A DNA stretch of 64,000 nucleotides from Mycobacterium sp. 4858 (lineage in GTDB: Bacteria > Actinomycetota > Actinomycetes > Mycobacteriales > Mycobacteriaceae). Below, in pieces: positions 36,702 through 45,149 of the stretch; within the stretch, counting starts at the first letter, position 1, and each line of letters begins with the position of its first letter. The translations under genes were made by a program, and so were the position numbers. The DNA is taken from contig NZ_LT968775.1 of assembly GCF_900240975.1 (NCBI RefSeq), positions 1,364,001 to 1,428,000 on the forward strand, read 5' to 3'. Below the pieces are notes generated by a model, which made no database searches, had not been told where the DNA came from, and saw only the letters and a program-made list of their open reading frames with translations.

Positions 36702-37577
36702 GTGCTGATCGGATTCCTGCTCGCGCTGGGCTGCTCCGTCTGTTACGGCACGGCGTCGGTGTTGCAGGCGGCGGCCACCCGCTCCGTGGAGGCCGGCAGC
36801 GGCAGTGGTGTCGACACCGTGCTGCTGTGGCGCGCGGCTCGGCAGTGGCGCTACGTCCTCGGCGTTGGTCTCGACGGGCTCGGTTTCATCCTTCAAGTCG
36901 CGGCGTTGCGCCTGGTGCCCATCTATGTGGTCGCCGCCGCGCTGGCCGCCTCGATCGCGGTCACCGGCATCGTGTCCGCATGGGTGCTGTCGGTGCGGTT
37001 GTCGCCCGCCGAATGGAGCGCGGTGGGCATCGTGTGCGCGAGCCTGGTGGTGCTCGCACTCGCCGCCGGGCCCGGGCACTTCCGGCATGCGCCCGCCGGA
37101 CTGGGTTGGGCACTGCTGGGGGTGGTGGCCGCGATCTTCGTCGCCGGCGCCGTGGCGGGCCGGCTGCCGGACCGGCCGCGCGCGCTGGCGCTGGGGCTGG
37201 CGGCCGGAACCGGCTTCGGCGCGATCGAGGTCGGCGTGCGGCTGATCGAGGTGCTCGATCCGACCCGACGCGCCTTCTACACCAATCCGGCGCTGTACGC
37301 GGCGGCCGCGGGCGGGGCGGCCGGTTTCCTGCTGCTGACCTCCGCGCTGCATCGCGGTTCGGTGACCACGGCCGTCGCCGGGATGGTCGTCGGTGAAACC
37401 ATCGCCCCCGCGTTCGTCGGCGTGGTGTGGCTGGGCGACAGCGCGCGCGACGGGCTCGGCTGGCTGGTCATCGCGGGCTTCGCCGTGGCCGTGTCGGCAA
37501 CGCTGGTGCTGGCGCGGTTCGGGGAAGCTCCCGAGGACCTTTCCGAATCGGCTCAGGCCGGCGAACCCGTCAGCTGA
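36702..37577 (+). CDS. DMT/EamA-like integral membrane protein
   Basis: From GTG 36702 (LIGFLLALGCSVCYG) the product is 291 residues with about nine to ten hydrophobic helices and short charged loops, in two similar halves, the pattern of drug/metabolite transporter (EamA-type) proteins. A poly-Gly/Ser region (VEAGSGSG) follows helix 1. The substrate is unknown. The long upstream extension to 36540 is rejected because it is Arg/Pro-rich and lacks a helix. Its last 25 bases overlap the end of the convergent acyl-CoA synthetase gene. Confidence 0.75.
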   Translation: MLIGFLLALGCSVCYGTASVLQAAATRSVEAGSGSGVDTVLLWRAARQWRYVLGVGLDGLGFILQVAALRLVPIYVVAAALAASIAVTGIVSAWVLSVRLSPAEWSAVGIVCASLVVLALAAGPGHFRHAPAGLGWALLGVVAAIFVAGAVAGRLPDRPRALALGLAAGTGFGAIEVGVRLIEVLDPTRRAFYTNPALYAAAAGGAAGFLLLTSALHRGSVTTAVAGMVVGETIAPAFVGVVWLGDSARDGLGWLVIAGFAVAVSATLVLARFGEAPEDLSESAQAGEPVS

Positions 37578-39142
37578 CTGTAGGTGGTACCGCGCTGCGG
37601 GCGCGTCCACAGGACACCGCCCTCCGCGGTGACGCCGGCCGCCATCAGCGCGCGCTTGAGGACCTTGTTCGTCGCCGTCGTCGGCAGGTCTTCGTTGATG
37701 CGCACGTACCGGGGCCACGCTTTGGGCGACAGGTCCGGTTGCGCGGCAAGGAAATTCGCGAAGTCGTCCGGGCCGAGCCGCGCGCCCGCGCGCACTACCA
37801 GCGCGGCCATCACCTGATCGCCGACCCGGTCGTCGGGCACCGCGTAGACCGCGGCCTGGCTGATCTCGGGCAGGCGTCCCAGGATCCGCTCGATCGGCCC
37901 CGCGGCCAGGTTCTCGCCGTCCACCCGCATCCAGTCGGCGGTGCGGCCGGCCAGGTAGATCCAGCCGTCGGCGTCGCGGTAGGCGAGGTCGCCCGACCAG
38001 TACATGCCGTGCCGCATCCGCTCCGCGGTGGCGGCCGGGTCGTTGTAGTAGCCGGCGAAGGGGCCCGCGCCCTGGGTATTGACGAGTTCGCCGACCGCGT
38101 CGTCGAAGTTGGTCAGCGCCCCGTGCTCGTCGAATTCCGCGACGGCGCACTCCCGCACCGTCGCCGGGTTGTAGATGCCGACCCCCGGATACGGCTTGCC
38201 GATCGACCCCGGCGGGGTGCCATCCTCGCGGACGACGATGACCGCGAACTCGCTGGAACCGAAGCTGTCCACCACCCGGCAACCGAAACGCCTGGCGAAT
38301 TCGGCGATGTCGCGGTCGGTGGCCTCGTTGCCGAACGCCACCCGCAGCGTGTTGTCCGCGTCGTCGGGCAGCTCAGGGGTGGACAGGATCAACGCGAGCG
38401 GCTTGCCCACATAGTTGAGATACGTCACGCCGTAGCGGCGCACGTCGTCGAGGAACCGCGACGGCGAGAACCGGGCCGGGACCATGGTGGCGCCCGCGCC
38501 GATGGCGACCGCCCACCCGGCGGCGACGCCGTTGGAGTGAAAGAGCGGCATCGACAGGTAGCACACGTCGGCGGCGGTGACGTCGTACTGGAAGATCAGG
38601 CTGGCGCCGCACATGATCGCCATCGCGTGGGCGAGCCGGACGACCTTCGGGTCGCCGCTGGTCCCGGAGGTGAAGATCATCATCAGGGTGTCACCGCCGG
38701 CGACCTCACGGTGCGGCACCAGGGCCGGCGCGGCGGCCACCAGTTCGGCGTAGCGCCGGCCGGTCACGTCGAGCACCTCGACTCCGCTGAGATCCACGCC
38801 GTCCAACAGCTCACGGTGTTCGGGGTCGACGAGCAGCAACTGGCAGTCGGAGCGCCGGATGTCGGCCAGCAGGCCGTCCCCGCGCCGGGTCGTGTTGATC
38901 CCGCACAGCACGTAGCCGCCCAGCGCGGCCGCGGCCATGGCGCGCAGCATCGCCGGGGAGTTGGGCAGCAGGGCCCCGACGTGCAGCGGACGGGCCGGGT
39001 CGGCGAGACCGATCAGGGCGGCGGCCTCCGCCTCGGCCTCCGTGAGGTGTTCTCTCCAGGTCCAGACGCGTTCGCCGTGGGCGAGCGCCGGGGTGTCGTC
39101 GTCCCGGCGTTGCCGCAGCAGTTGCTGCACCGTTTCGATCAT
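37553..39142 (-). CDS. Acyl-CoA synthetase (FadD type)
   Basis: The 529-residue ANL enzyme starts at ATG 39142 (MIETVQQLLRQ). Motifs: MIFTSGTSGDPKVVRLAHA (P-loop-like), YLSMPLFHSNGVAAG, DSFGSSEFAVIV, then MYWSGDLAYRDADGWIYLAGRTADWMRVDGEN and the C-terminal Lys in TTATNKVLKRALM. It resembles FadD17/FadD1-like mycobacterial ligases, which activate steroid- or short-branched-type acids. Its start overlaps the stop of the monooxygenase gene (ATGA), so the two are coupled and the ligase may activate the product acid. Confidence 0.88.
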   Translation of the reverse strand: MIETVQQLLRQRRDDDTPALAHGERVWTWREHLTEAEAEAAALIGLADPARPLHVGALLPNSPAMLRAMAAAALGGYVLCGINTTRRGDGLLADIRRSDCQLLLVDPEHRELLDGVDLSGVEVLDVTGRRYAELVAAAPALVPHREVAGGDTLMMIFTSGTSGDPKVVRLAHAMAIMCGASLIFQYDVTAADVCYLSMPLFHSNGVAAGWAVAIGAGATMVPARFSPSRFLDDVRRYGVTYLNYVGKPLALILSTPELPDDADNTLRVAFGNEATDRDIAEFARRFGCRVVDSFGSSEFAVIVVREDGTPPGSIGKPYPGVGIYNPATVRECAVAEFDEHGALTNFDDAVGELVNTQGAGPFAGYYNDPAATAERMRHGMYWSGDLAYRDADGWIYLAGRTADWMRVDGENLAAGPIERILGRLPEISQAAVYAVPDDRVGDQVMAALVVRAGARLGPDDFANFLAAQPDLSPKAWPRYVRINEDLPTTATNKVLKRALMAAGVTAEGGVLWTRPQRGTTYSQLTGSPA

Positions 39143-40758
39143 CGGGTGGTCAGCACCAGCCCGGCATAGTGCCGGCGCGCGACGTCGTCGCAGTGGCGTC
39201 GGTAGGTGCCGAATCCCCCGGCGTAGGGCATGAAGACCCGCTTCTTGCCCTCGATGTTGGCGCCGAGGTACCACGACGAGGCGGCTTTCGGGAACAGCGT
39301 CTGCTCGGCCGCCGTCGCGACATGCTCCGTCCAGGCCTCGGCGGCGTCGCGGCGCGGCTCCACCTCCGTCACCCCGAGGCGGCGCATCGTCACCAGCAGC
39401 TCGATCACCCAGTCGACCTGCACCTCGGCGTGCAGCACCATGTTGGCCAGCACCGAGGGGCTGCCCGGGCCGCTGATGGTGAACATGTTGGGCAGGCCGG
39501 GCACCATCAGGCCGAGGAAGGTCAGGGGGCCGTCGGCCCAGAGGTCGCGCAGCCGCGCTCCCCCGGGCCCCTGCGGGTCGATGCGGGTCAGCGCTCCGGT
39601 GAGCGCGTCGAAGCCGGTGGCGAAGATCAGCACGTCGCACGGGTAGGTCGCGGCGGTGGTTCGCACGCCGTCGGCGGTGATGGTCTCGATGGGCTCGCGG
39701 CGCAGGTTGACCAGGTGGACGTTGTCCCGGTTGAACGCGGCGTAATAGCCACCGTCGGTGCAGATTCGCTTCGTCCCGATCGGGTGGTCGACGGGGATGA
39801 GGTCGTGGGCGACGAGGGGGTCGGCCACGATTTCGCGGATCCGCTCCTCGGCGAACTCCCGCGCGATGTGGTTGGCCGCGAGGTCGGAGTTCTGGTCGGG
39901 GAACGTCTTGGCGAACAGCACCCCGCCCTCGCGCCAGCGCCGCCACAGCGCCTCGGCGCGTTCCGCTGGATCGGTATCGATCGCGTTCTTGTGGTACGTG
40001 CCGTGCGGCGTGCCCGAGGCCGCGTAGGCCGAGGCGCGACGGCGCTCGGGGTACTGCTCCCGGATCTGTCGTTGTTCCTCCGGCGTCCAGGGCCGGTTGG
40101 GCATCGGGATGCTGTAGTTCGCCGATCGCTGGAACACCACCAGCCGGTCCGCCTGCGCGGCGACGATCGGAACCGCTTGAATGCCGGAGGATCCCGTGCC
40201 GATCAGGCCGACCCGCTTGCCGCGCAGGTCAGGGTCCTCGCGCGGCCATGCGGCGGTGAAGTAGACCTCGCCCGCGAAATCGTCGGCGCCGGGGATGTCC
40301 GGGCGGTTGACCGCCGACAGGCAACCCGTCGCGCAGATGAGGAACCGGGCGGCATAGGTCTGGTGGTCGCGGGTGCGGACCCGCCATCGGCCTTGGGCGA
40401 ACGTGGCGCCGACGACGTCGACCCCGAACCTGTAGTGGCGGCGCAGATCGAACCGGTCGGCAACGTGGCCCAGGTAGGCAAGGATTTCCGGTTGGGCCGC
40501 GAAACGTTCGGTCCACGTCCAGCCCTGCTGGAGCTCCTCATCGAATGAGTAGGAATAGTCGACACTTTCGACGTCGCACCGCGCGCCCGGGTAGCGGTTC
40601 CAGTACCAGGTGCCGCCCACATCGGGTGCCGCCTCGATGCCGAGCACCGACAGTCCCGCCGACGCGGCGCGGTGCACGGCGTAGAGCCCGGCGAACCCCG
40701 CGCCTATAACGATCACGTCGATCACGTCGGTCATGTCTTTCACATCGTTATCGGTCAT
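39139..40758 (-). CDS. Flavin monooxygenase of the Baeyer-Villiger type with altered fingerprint
   Basis: A 539-residue flavoprotein with FAD motif GAGFAGLY (about residues 19-26), GGTWYWNRYPGARCDVES typical of class-B BVMOs, NADPH motif GTGSSGIQ (about 187-194) and FATGFDALTG. The BVMO fingerprint FxGxxxHxxxWP reads FAGEVYFTAAWP, so the conserved His is Phe. It should convert a ketone to an ester or lactone, but the change may alter activity. It overlaps the ligase by 4 bases downstream and the esterase stop upstream by 4. Ketone to ester, then hydrolysis and CoA activation, is a coherent path. Confidence 0.85.
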   Translation of the reverse strand: MTDNDVKDMTDVIDVIVIGAGFAGLYAVHRAASAGLSVLGIEAAPDVGGTWYWNRYPGARCDVESVDYSYSFDEELQQGWTWTERFAAQPEILAYLGHVADRFDLRRHYRFGVDVVGATFAQGRWRVRTRDHQTYAARFLICATGCLSAVNRPDIPGADDFAGEVYFTAAWPREDPDLRGKRVGLIGTGSSGIQAVPIVAAQADRLVVFQRSANYSIPMPNRPWTPEEQRQIREQYPERRRASAYAASGTPHGTYHKNAIDTDPAERAEALWRRWREGGVLFAKTFPDQNSDLAANHIAREFAEERIREIVADPLVAHDLIPVDHPIGTKRICTDGGYYAAFNRDNVHLVNLRREPIETITADGVRTTAATYPCDVLIFATGFDALTGALTRIDPQGPGGARLRDLWADGPLTFLGLMVPGLPNMFTISGPGSPSVLANMVLHAEVQVDWVIELLVTMRRLGVTEVEPRRDAAEAWTEHVATAAEQTLFPKAASSWYLGANIEGKKRVFMPYAGGFGTYRRHCDDVARRHYAGLVLTTR

Positions 40759-41711
40759 GTCGCCTCACGAAGGGTCGTCCGGAGCAACCCCCGCAGGTCG
40801 GCGCAGATCAGGTCAAGCGCCGAGACCGCAGGGGGAAAGGCCGGGATGGTCAGGAAGCCGTGAAACAGGTCCGGGAAATCGCGGTGCACCGCGGGCACCC
40901 CCGCGTTGCGTAATCGGCGCGCATAGTCGCAGCCCTCGCTGTGCAGCGGATCGAGGCCGGCGGTGACGACCACGGCCGGAGGGAGGCCGGCGTGCGAGTC
41001 GGCGCGAGCCGGCGCCACCAAATCGGTTTGGCCCGAGGCTGTTTCGCCACCGAGGTACTGGCGCCAGTACCATTGCATGGCTGCGCTGGTGAGGAAGTAG
41101 CCGGTGGCGCAGCGCCGGTAGCTGTCGGTGTCGAACGACGGGTCGATGACCGGATAGATAAGGAGTTGCGCGGCCGGCCCGGGGACCCGGCGTTCGCGGC
41201 AGCGGATGGCGGTCACCGCGGCGAGGTTGCCGCCGGCGCTGTCACCGGCGATGGCCGTGCGTGCCGGGTCGATGCCGAGTTCGGGCGCGTGGTCGACCAC
41301 CCAGCGGAACGCGGCGAAGGCGTCCAGCGCGGCCGCGGGCGCCGGGTGTTCGGGCGCGAGGCGGTAGCCGATCGACACCACGACCGCCTGCACACCGCGG
41401 GACAGTGCGCGACAGAAGCCGTCGTGAGACTCGATGTCGCACAACACGAATCCGCCGCCATGGTAGAAGACGACCGCGGCGCGGTCAGCCTGCGGTTCGC
41501 CGTGCGGGTAGTAGATCCGCGCGGGGATGTCCCCGGCGGGCCCGGGAATCGACCGGTCTTCGGTGCGGCGGACGTCGTCGATGTTGTCGACGGGCCTGCG
41601 CCGCTCGGCGACGGCCGCGCGAGCCTGCACGGCGGTCATGGTCTCGATACGCGGGAATCCCGCGTCCAACTCGCGCAACAGCGCCCGGACGCCGCCAAAG
41701 GGGTCGTCCAT
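40755..41711 (-). CDS. Alpha/beta hydrolase, hormone-sensitive-lipase family esterase
   Basis: The 318-residue esterase has the oxyanion motif HGGGFVLCD (about residues 85-93) and nucleophile elbow AGDSAGGNLAA (Ser near residue 157); the C-terminal His lies in FHGFLTIP. This fits the HSL-like LipN/LipI group of mycobacteria. It would cleave an ester such as one made by the Baeyer-Villiger enzyme whose start overlaps its stop. The start is ATG 41711, 29 bases after the DUF35 fragment ends. Confidence 0.9.
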   Translation of the reverse strand: MDDPFGGVRALLRELDAGFPRIETMTAVQARAAVAERRRPVDNIDDVRRTEDRSIPGPAGDIPARIYYPHGEPQADRAAVVFYHGGGFVLCDIESHDGFCRALSRGVQAVVVSIGYRLAPEHPAPAAALDAFAAFRWVVDHAPELGIDPARTAIAGDSAGGNLAAVTAIRCRERRVPGPAAQLLIYPVIDPSFDTDSYRRCATGYFLTSAAMQWYWRQYLGGETASGQTDLVAPARADSHAGLPPAVVVTAGLDPLHSEGCDYARRLRNAGVPAVHRDFPDLFHGFLTIPAFPPAVSALDLICADLRGLLRTTLREAT

Positions 41712-41740
41712 CTACACCTCCGAGCTCGTCGTTGAGCCGG

Positions 41741-41875
41741 TCACGCCGGCCGGTATTTCAAGAGGGTGATTCCGGCTTCGGGCAGATCGTAGAACACCGG
41801 CTCGACCCGGATACCGATTCCGATGTCGCCCGGGGTCCGCGACACCGGCGTCGGCTCGGGAACTGGGAGGCGCAT
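41741..41875 (-). CDS. 44-residue orphan C-terminus resembling a DUF35 OB-fold
   Basis: An ORF reading MRLPVPEPTPVSRTPGDIGI at its start and ending EAGITLLKYRPA. Its form, G-I-x-V-x-P-V-F then ITLL, matches the C-terminal strand pair of DUF35 (zinc-ribbon/OB-fold) domains that partner thiolase-like Ltp proteins. Here the zinc ribbon and most of the OB-fold are missing. It begins at ATG 41875, two bases after the stop of the Ltp-type gene. It may be a decayed remnant or a functional stub. Confidence 0.5.
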   Translation of the reverse strand: MRLPVPEPTPVSRTPGDIGIGIRVEPVFYDLPEAGITLLKYRPA

Positions 41876-41877
41876 CG

Positions 41878-43077
41878 CTAGTCCCCCCGCATCAGCAGCG
41901 CGACCTGCTCGCTCATGATGCCGCCGTTGCCGGTGACGAACGCCGTGTGGCAGTCGCTCACCTGCGCGTCACCCGCCCGGCCCATGACCTGCCGGGCGCC
42001 GTCGACGACGTGGTGCATGCCGCCGGCCATCCCGGCCTGCCCGAAGGACAGCTGCCCGCCGGCGGTGTTGAGCGGAAAATCGCCGCGGTAGGTCAGGTCG
42101 TGGCGGATGATCCAGGACATCCCGTGGCCCTTGTCGCAGAAGCCGGCGTCTTCGAGGCTCATCAGCACGGTGATGGTGTAGCAGTCGTAGATCGACGCCA
42201 CGTCCACGTCGGAGCGGTGCAGACCGGCCATGGCGAATGCCCTGTCGGCGGCGCGGGCGATCGGGGTGCGCAGCAGGTCCTCGGCGTAGGTCGGGGTCTT
42301 GAAGGCGATGTGCTCGCCAAAACCCTTGATCCACACCGGTCGGTGGCGGGCGGTGCGGGCGATGTCGGCGTTGGCGATCAGCACGCCCGCTCCCCCGTGC
42401 ACCCGCATCACGGTCTCGAGCATGTGAATGGGATCGGCGATCATCGGGCTGGCGAGCACGTCGTCCACCGTGATCGGGGTGCCGTGGAACACCGCGCCGG
42501 GGTGGGCGCACGCGTTGGTCCGCTGATCGACGGCGATCTTGGCGACCGCGGCAGGGTCGTAACCGAATTCGGCGGCGTAACGCTGGGCGATCTGCGCGTA
42601 CGGCGCGTTCTGGCCCACGTTGCCGTACGGGATCTCGAATTCCGCCTGCGGCGACCCGTAGTTGTTCGACGACGCCCCATACCAATTCGGGTCCGGCGGG
42701 GGCCGCTTCTCGGACTGCGGCTGCGACGCCGAGCCCGGCACGACGGCCAGGACGGCATCGCAGATGCCCAGCTCCACCGCGGCCGCCGCCCGCCAGATCA
42801 TGCCCGCCGCGGTGGCCCCGCCCAGGTCGACCCGCTCACCGAAGTCCAGGGGCAGGCCGAGGTACTCGCACAGGGTGGCTGGCGCGAACATCGCCGACTC
42901 GGCGATGCCGTGGGTCAGCAAACCGTTGACGCAGGAGGCGTCGACGCCCGCGTCGTCGATCACCAATTTCGCCAGCACCGCGTACTGGTCGAGCGTGAAC
43001 AGCGGTCGAGTGGGACGCCGCTGCGCCGGCAGTTCGGCGATGCCGACGATCGCCGCCTCGCCGCGCAGCCCGGTCAC
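41878..43077 (-). CDS. Thiolase-like lipid-transfer protein (Ltp2/SCP-X retro-aldolase type)
   Basis: This 399-residue thiolase-superfamily protein lacks the nucleophilic Cys; the position reads DLGGATAAGM. It keeps NTAGGQLSFGQAGMAGGMHH and YDCYTITVLMSLEDAGF, features of Ltp2-like proteins. In steroid side-chain breakdown Ltp2 cleaves a C-C bond by retro-aldol chemistry and needs a DUF35 partner. It is in the same relative position here: ATGA overlap with the upstream MaoC gene and the small DUF35-like ORF directly downstream. Confidence 0.85.
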   Translation of the reverse strand: MTGLRGEAAIVGIAELPAQRRPTRPLFTLDQYAVLAKLVIDDAGVDASCVNGLLTHGIAESAMFAPATLCEYLGLPLDFGERVDLGGATAAGMIWRAAAAVELGICDAVLAVVPGSASQPQSEKRPPPDPNWYGASSNNYGSPQAEFEIPYGNVGQNAPYAQIAQRYAAEFGYDPAAVAKIAVDQRTNACAHPGAVFHGTPITVDDVLASPMIADPIHMLETVMRVHGGAGVLIANADIARTARHRPVWIKGFGEHIAFKTPTYAEDLLRTPIARAADRAFAMAGLHRSDVDVASIYDCYTITVLMSLEDAGFCDKGHGMSWIIRHDLTYRGDFPLNTAGGQLSFGQAGMAGGMHHVVDGARQVMGRAGDAQVSDCHTAFVTGNGGIMSEQVALLMRGD

Positions 43078-43529
43078 TGATCGGCCTGCCGAGGCGTTCC
43101 GCGCCGGGGCAGCTCGACGGTCGCGGTTCCGGGCATCAGCACCGTCTGCTCGCGGCGGCCGGCGATGTCGAGATCCACCAGGCCGGCGCCCTCGCCGGAG
43201 AGGCGCATGCCGGTGATCGTGCCGCCGAAGCTCAGCGGCTGGCCGGGATGGGCGACCGCGCGGTTCTGGACGGAAAAGGACACCAGCCGGCCACGCCCGC
43301 CGATCCAGTCCCCGATGGCCCGGCCGAGCAGCGCGGCCTGCAGGGGTCCGTGGACCAGTACGTCGTCGTAGCCTTCGACCGTGCGCGCCCAGTCTTTGTC
43401 GTAGTGGATGCGGTGGCCGTTGTAGGTGGCGGCGCTGAAAAAGAACAACTGCGTTTCGTCGACGGTCAAGGTGAGTTCGGGCATCTGGTGGCCCACCTCG
43501 ACGTCCTCGTAGAAGACTTGGCCGGTCAT
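43074..43529 (-). CDS. MaoC-like (hot-dog) hydratase, ChsH1-type subunit
   Basis: The 151-residue single hot-dog domain has SAATYNGHRIHYDKDWAR (about residues 33-50), which carries the His of the R-hydratase motif with Asn in place of the usual Asp, and LVHGPLQAALLGRAIGDW following. Such proteins hydrate enoyl-CoA thioesters, usually as heterodimers with a second MaoC protein. Next to another MaoC gene and an Ltp-type gene this matches the ChsH1/ChsH2 arrangement. Its start is 7 bases after the stop of the other MaoC gene. Confidence 0.82.
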   Translation of the reverse strand: MTGQVFYEDVEVGHQMPELTLTVDETQLFFFSAATYNGHRIHYDKDWARTVEGYDDVLVHGPLQAALLGRAIGDWIGGRGRLVSFSVQNRAVAHPGQPLSFGGTITGMRLSGEGAGLVDLDIAGRREQTVLMPGTATVELPRRGTPRQADQ

Positions 43530-43536
43530 CGGGCTC

Positions 43537-44037
43537 CTAGGGGCGGGCGATCATGGACGTCGACGCTTCGGCGAGCAGGTCCTGGTGCTGGTTGCGGTAC
43601 ACCGTGTGCCAGGTGACCAAGACGAATTTGCCGGAGCGGCCCTGCTTTTCGACGATGGAGGCGATGGTGCGCACCATCTCGACTTCGTCGCGGTGATACG
43701 CCGGCAGGTGGAAGGCGAAGCTTTCCCCGCCGGCCATCCGCTTGGGGGCGCGCGGAAACGCGAGGCTGCCCGAGACAGCGCCAGAGGAACCGTCGGGCCG
43801 CAGCGCCTCGAGGTGCGTGACACCGAGCACGGCGTACTGCAGGAAAAGCGGGGGGCAGACGATGTCGCGAAAGCCGTTTGCCCTGGCGTAGTCCGGATCG
43901 AACCACAGCGGGTTGTGGTCCCCGATCGCCGCCGCCCACCGTTGCCAGTCCCGCCGGTTCACCTCACCGGTCGCCGTGGCGGCGACCGTGCCGACGCGCG
44001 ACGCCGATTCGGGGTCGATCAAGCTGTCGTCGTTCAT
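43537..44037 (-). CDS. MaoC-like dehydratase N-terminal domain protein, ChsH2-type partner
   Basis: A 166-residue hot-dog protein starting at ATG 44037 (MNDDSLIDPESASRVG), overlapping the acyl-CoA dehydrogenase stop (ATGA). The motif IGDHNPLWFDPDYARANGF keeps Asp but has Trp-Phe where the catalytic His is expected, as in partner subunits that shape the binding site. M. tuberculosis ChsH2 also carries a C-terminal DUF35; here it is absent and only a DUF35-like remnant lies 1.7 kb downstream. A much longer frame through the dehydrogenase genes is not real. Confidence 0.8.
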   Translation of the reverse strand: MNDDSLIDPESASRVGTVAATATGEVNRRDWQRWAAAIGDHNPLWFDPDYARANGFRDIVCPPLFLQYAVLGVTHLEALRPDGSSGAVSGSLAFPRAPKRMAGGESFAFHLPAYHRDEVEMVRTIASIVEKQGRSGKFVLVTWHTVYRNQHQDLLAEASTSMIARP

Positions 44038-45146
44038 TCGGTCTCGTCCAAGGTTTCCTCCAGCCACGATGCGGCGACGTCCGCCCCGCCGCCCCACGTC
44101 GAGCCCAACCGTGCCCGCTCGGACCACAGGTGCAAATCGGTCTCGGTGACGTACCCCATGCCGCCGTGCAATTGGTGGGCGTCCAACGTGATCAACCGGG
44201 AAGCGGTGGCGGCGTGCATGCGCGCGATGGCGGTCTCCCGGGTCGCCATGCGGCCGCGCGCGATCCAGAAGACCGCCGCATGCGCGGCCAGCCGGGCCGC
44301 CGACAGGGCGATGTGCATGTCGGCGACGAGGTGCTGGGCGGCCTGGAACGACGCGATGGGCCGGCCGAATTGGTGACGCAGCGTGGTGTAGTCGACGGTG
44401 CGGTCGATCACGGCCTGCCCGACGCCCACCAAGTCGAGCGACCCCAGGGCGACCGCGGCGTTGGCCACGCGCCGCAACGCCGTGGCGGTGGCGTCGCCCA
44501 CCAGCGCGTCGGCGCCGACCATGACGTCGTCGAAGCGGGCCGTGAACGCCCGGTGCCCGCCCGCCATGGCGAGCGGCTCCACGGACACACCGGGGGCGTC
44601 GGGGTCGACGACGAACACCAACGTATCGTCTTGCACCGCAGCCGATATCACGATGACATCGGCGACGTCGACGTCGGCAATGTAGTCCGCGGTGCCGCTC
44701 AGCCGCCAACCCGCGGCAACGGGATCGGCCCGCAGCTCGGCCGACACCACGGCGGCGTCGCGTGGGCTCCACAGCGCGGTGGTGCCGCGGATCGCGCCCG
44801 ACACAAGGCCCGGCAGCAAGCTCCGCTTGGCCACCGGGGAGCCGAGTTGATCGATCGCCAGCGCCGCGTGGATGCTGCTGGCGATCGTCGTCGGGCACAG
44901 CGCGCGTCCGGCCTCGATGGAGAAAACGGCGAGGTCGTCCAGCGTGCCGCCGGAGCCGCCGTACTCCTCGCCGATGACCAGCCCGAGCACACCCGCCTCG
45001 GTCAGCGCCTTCCACAGCGCTGGGGTACGCCGGTCGGCGCCCGGTTCGGTCAGCGCGCGCACCAGGGGCACCGGGCACTCGGCGGCCAGCAGGGCGCGCA
45101 GCGACGACGCGAACGCGCGCTGTTCGGCGGTGGGTATCACCTTCAT
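44034..45146 (-). CDS. Acyl-CoA dehydrogenase (FadE), smaller subunit type
   Basis: The 370-residue FAD enzyme has an N-terminal helical domain ending LGLVIGEEYGGSGG, a middle beta domain with GWRLSGTADYIADVDVADVIVIS, and a C-terminal helical domain with LGSLDLVGVGQAVIDRTVDYTTLRHQFGRPIASFQAAQHLVADM and HQLHGGMGY. Paired FadE genes form alpha2-beta2 dehydrogenases in mycobacterial steroid breakdown; only one subunit per pair usually keeps the catalytic Glu. It is 3 bases downstream of the larger FadE gene. Confidence 0.88.
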   Translation of the reverse strand: MKVIPTAEQRAFASSLRALLAAECPVPLVRALTEPGADRRTPALWKALTEAGVLGLVIGEEYGGSGGTLDDLAVFSIEAGRALCPTTIASSIHAALAIDQLGSPVAKRSLLPGLVSGAIRGTTALWSPRDAAVVSAELRADPVAAGWRLSGTADYIADVDVADVIVISAAVQDDTLVFVVDPDAPGVSVEPLAMAGGHRAFTARFDDVMVGADALVGDATATALRRVANAAVALGSLDLVGVGQAVIDRTVDYTTLRHQFGRPIASFQAAQHLVADMHIALSAARLAAHAAVFWIARGRMATRETAIARMHAATASRLITLDAHQLHGGMGYVTETDLHLWSERARLGSTWGGGADVAASWLEETLDETE

Positions 45147-45149
45147 GCG

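Noticed and set aside
36330..38282. 650-residue minus-strand frame across the DMT-type gene
   Set aside because: It is antisense to a membrane protein with clear helices and overlaps both neighbouring genes; its composition is Arg/Gly/His-rich without domains.
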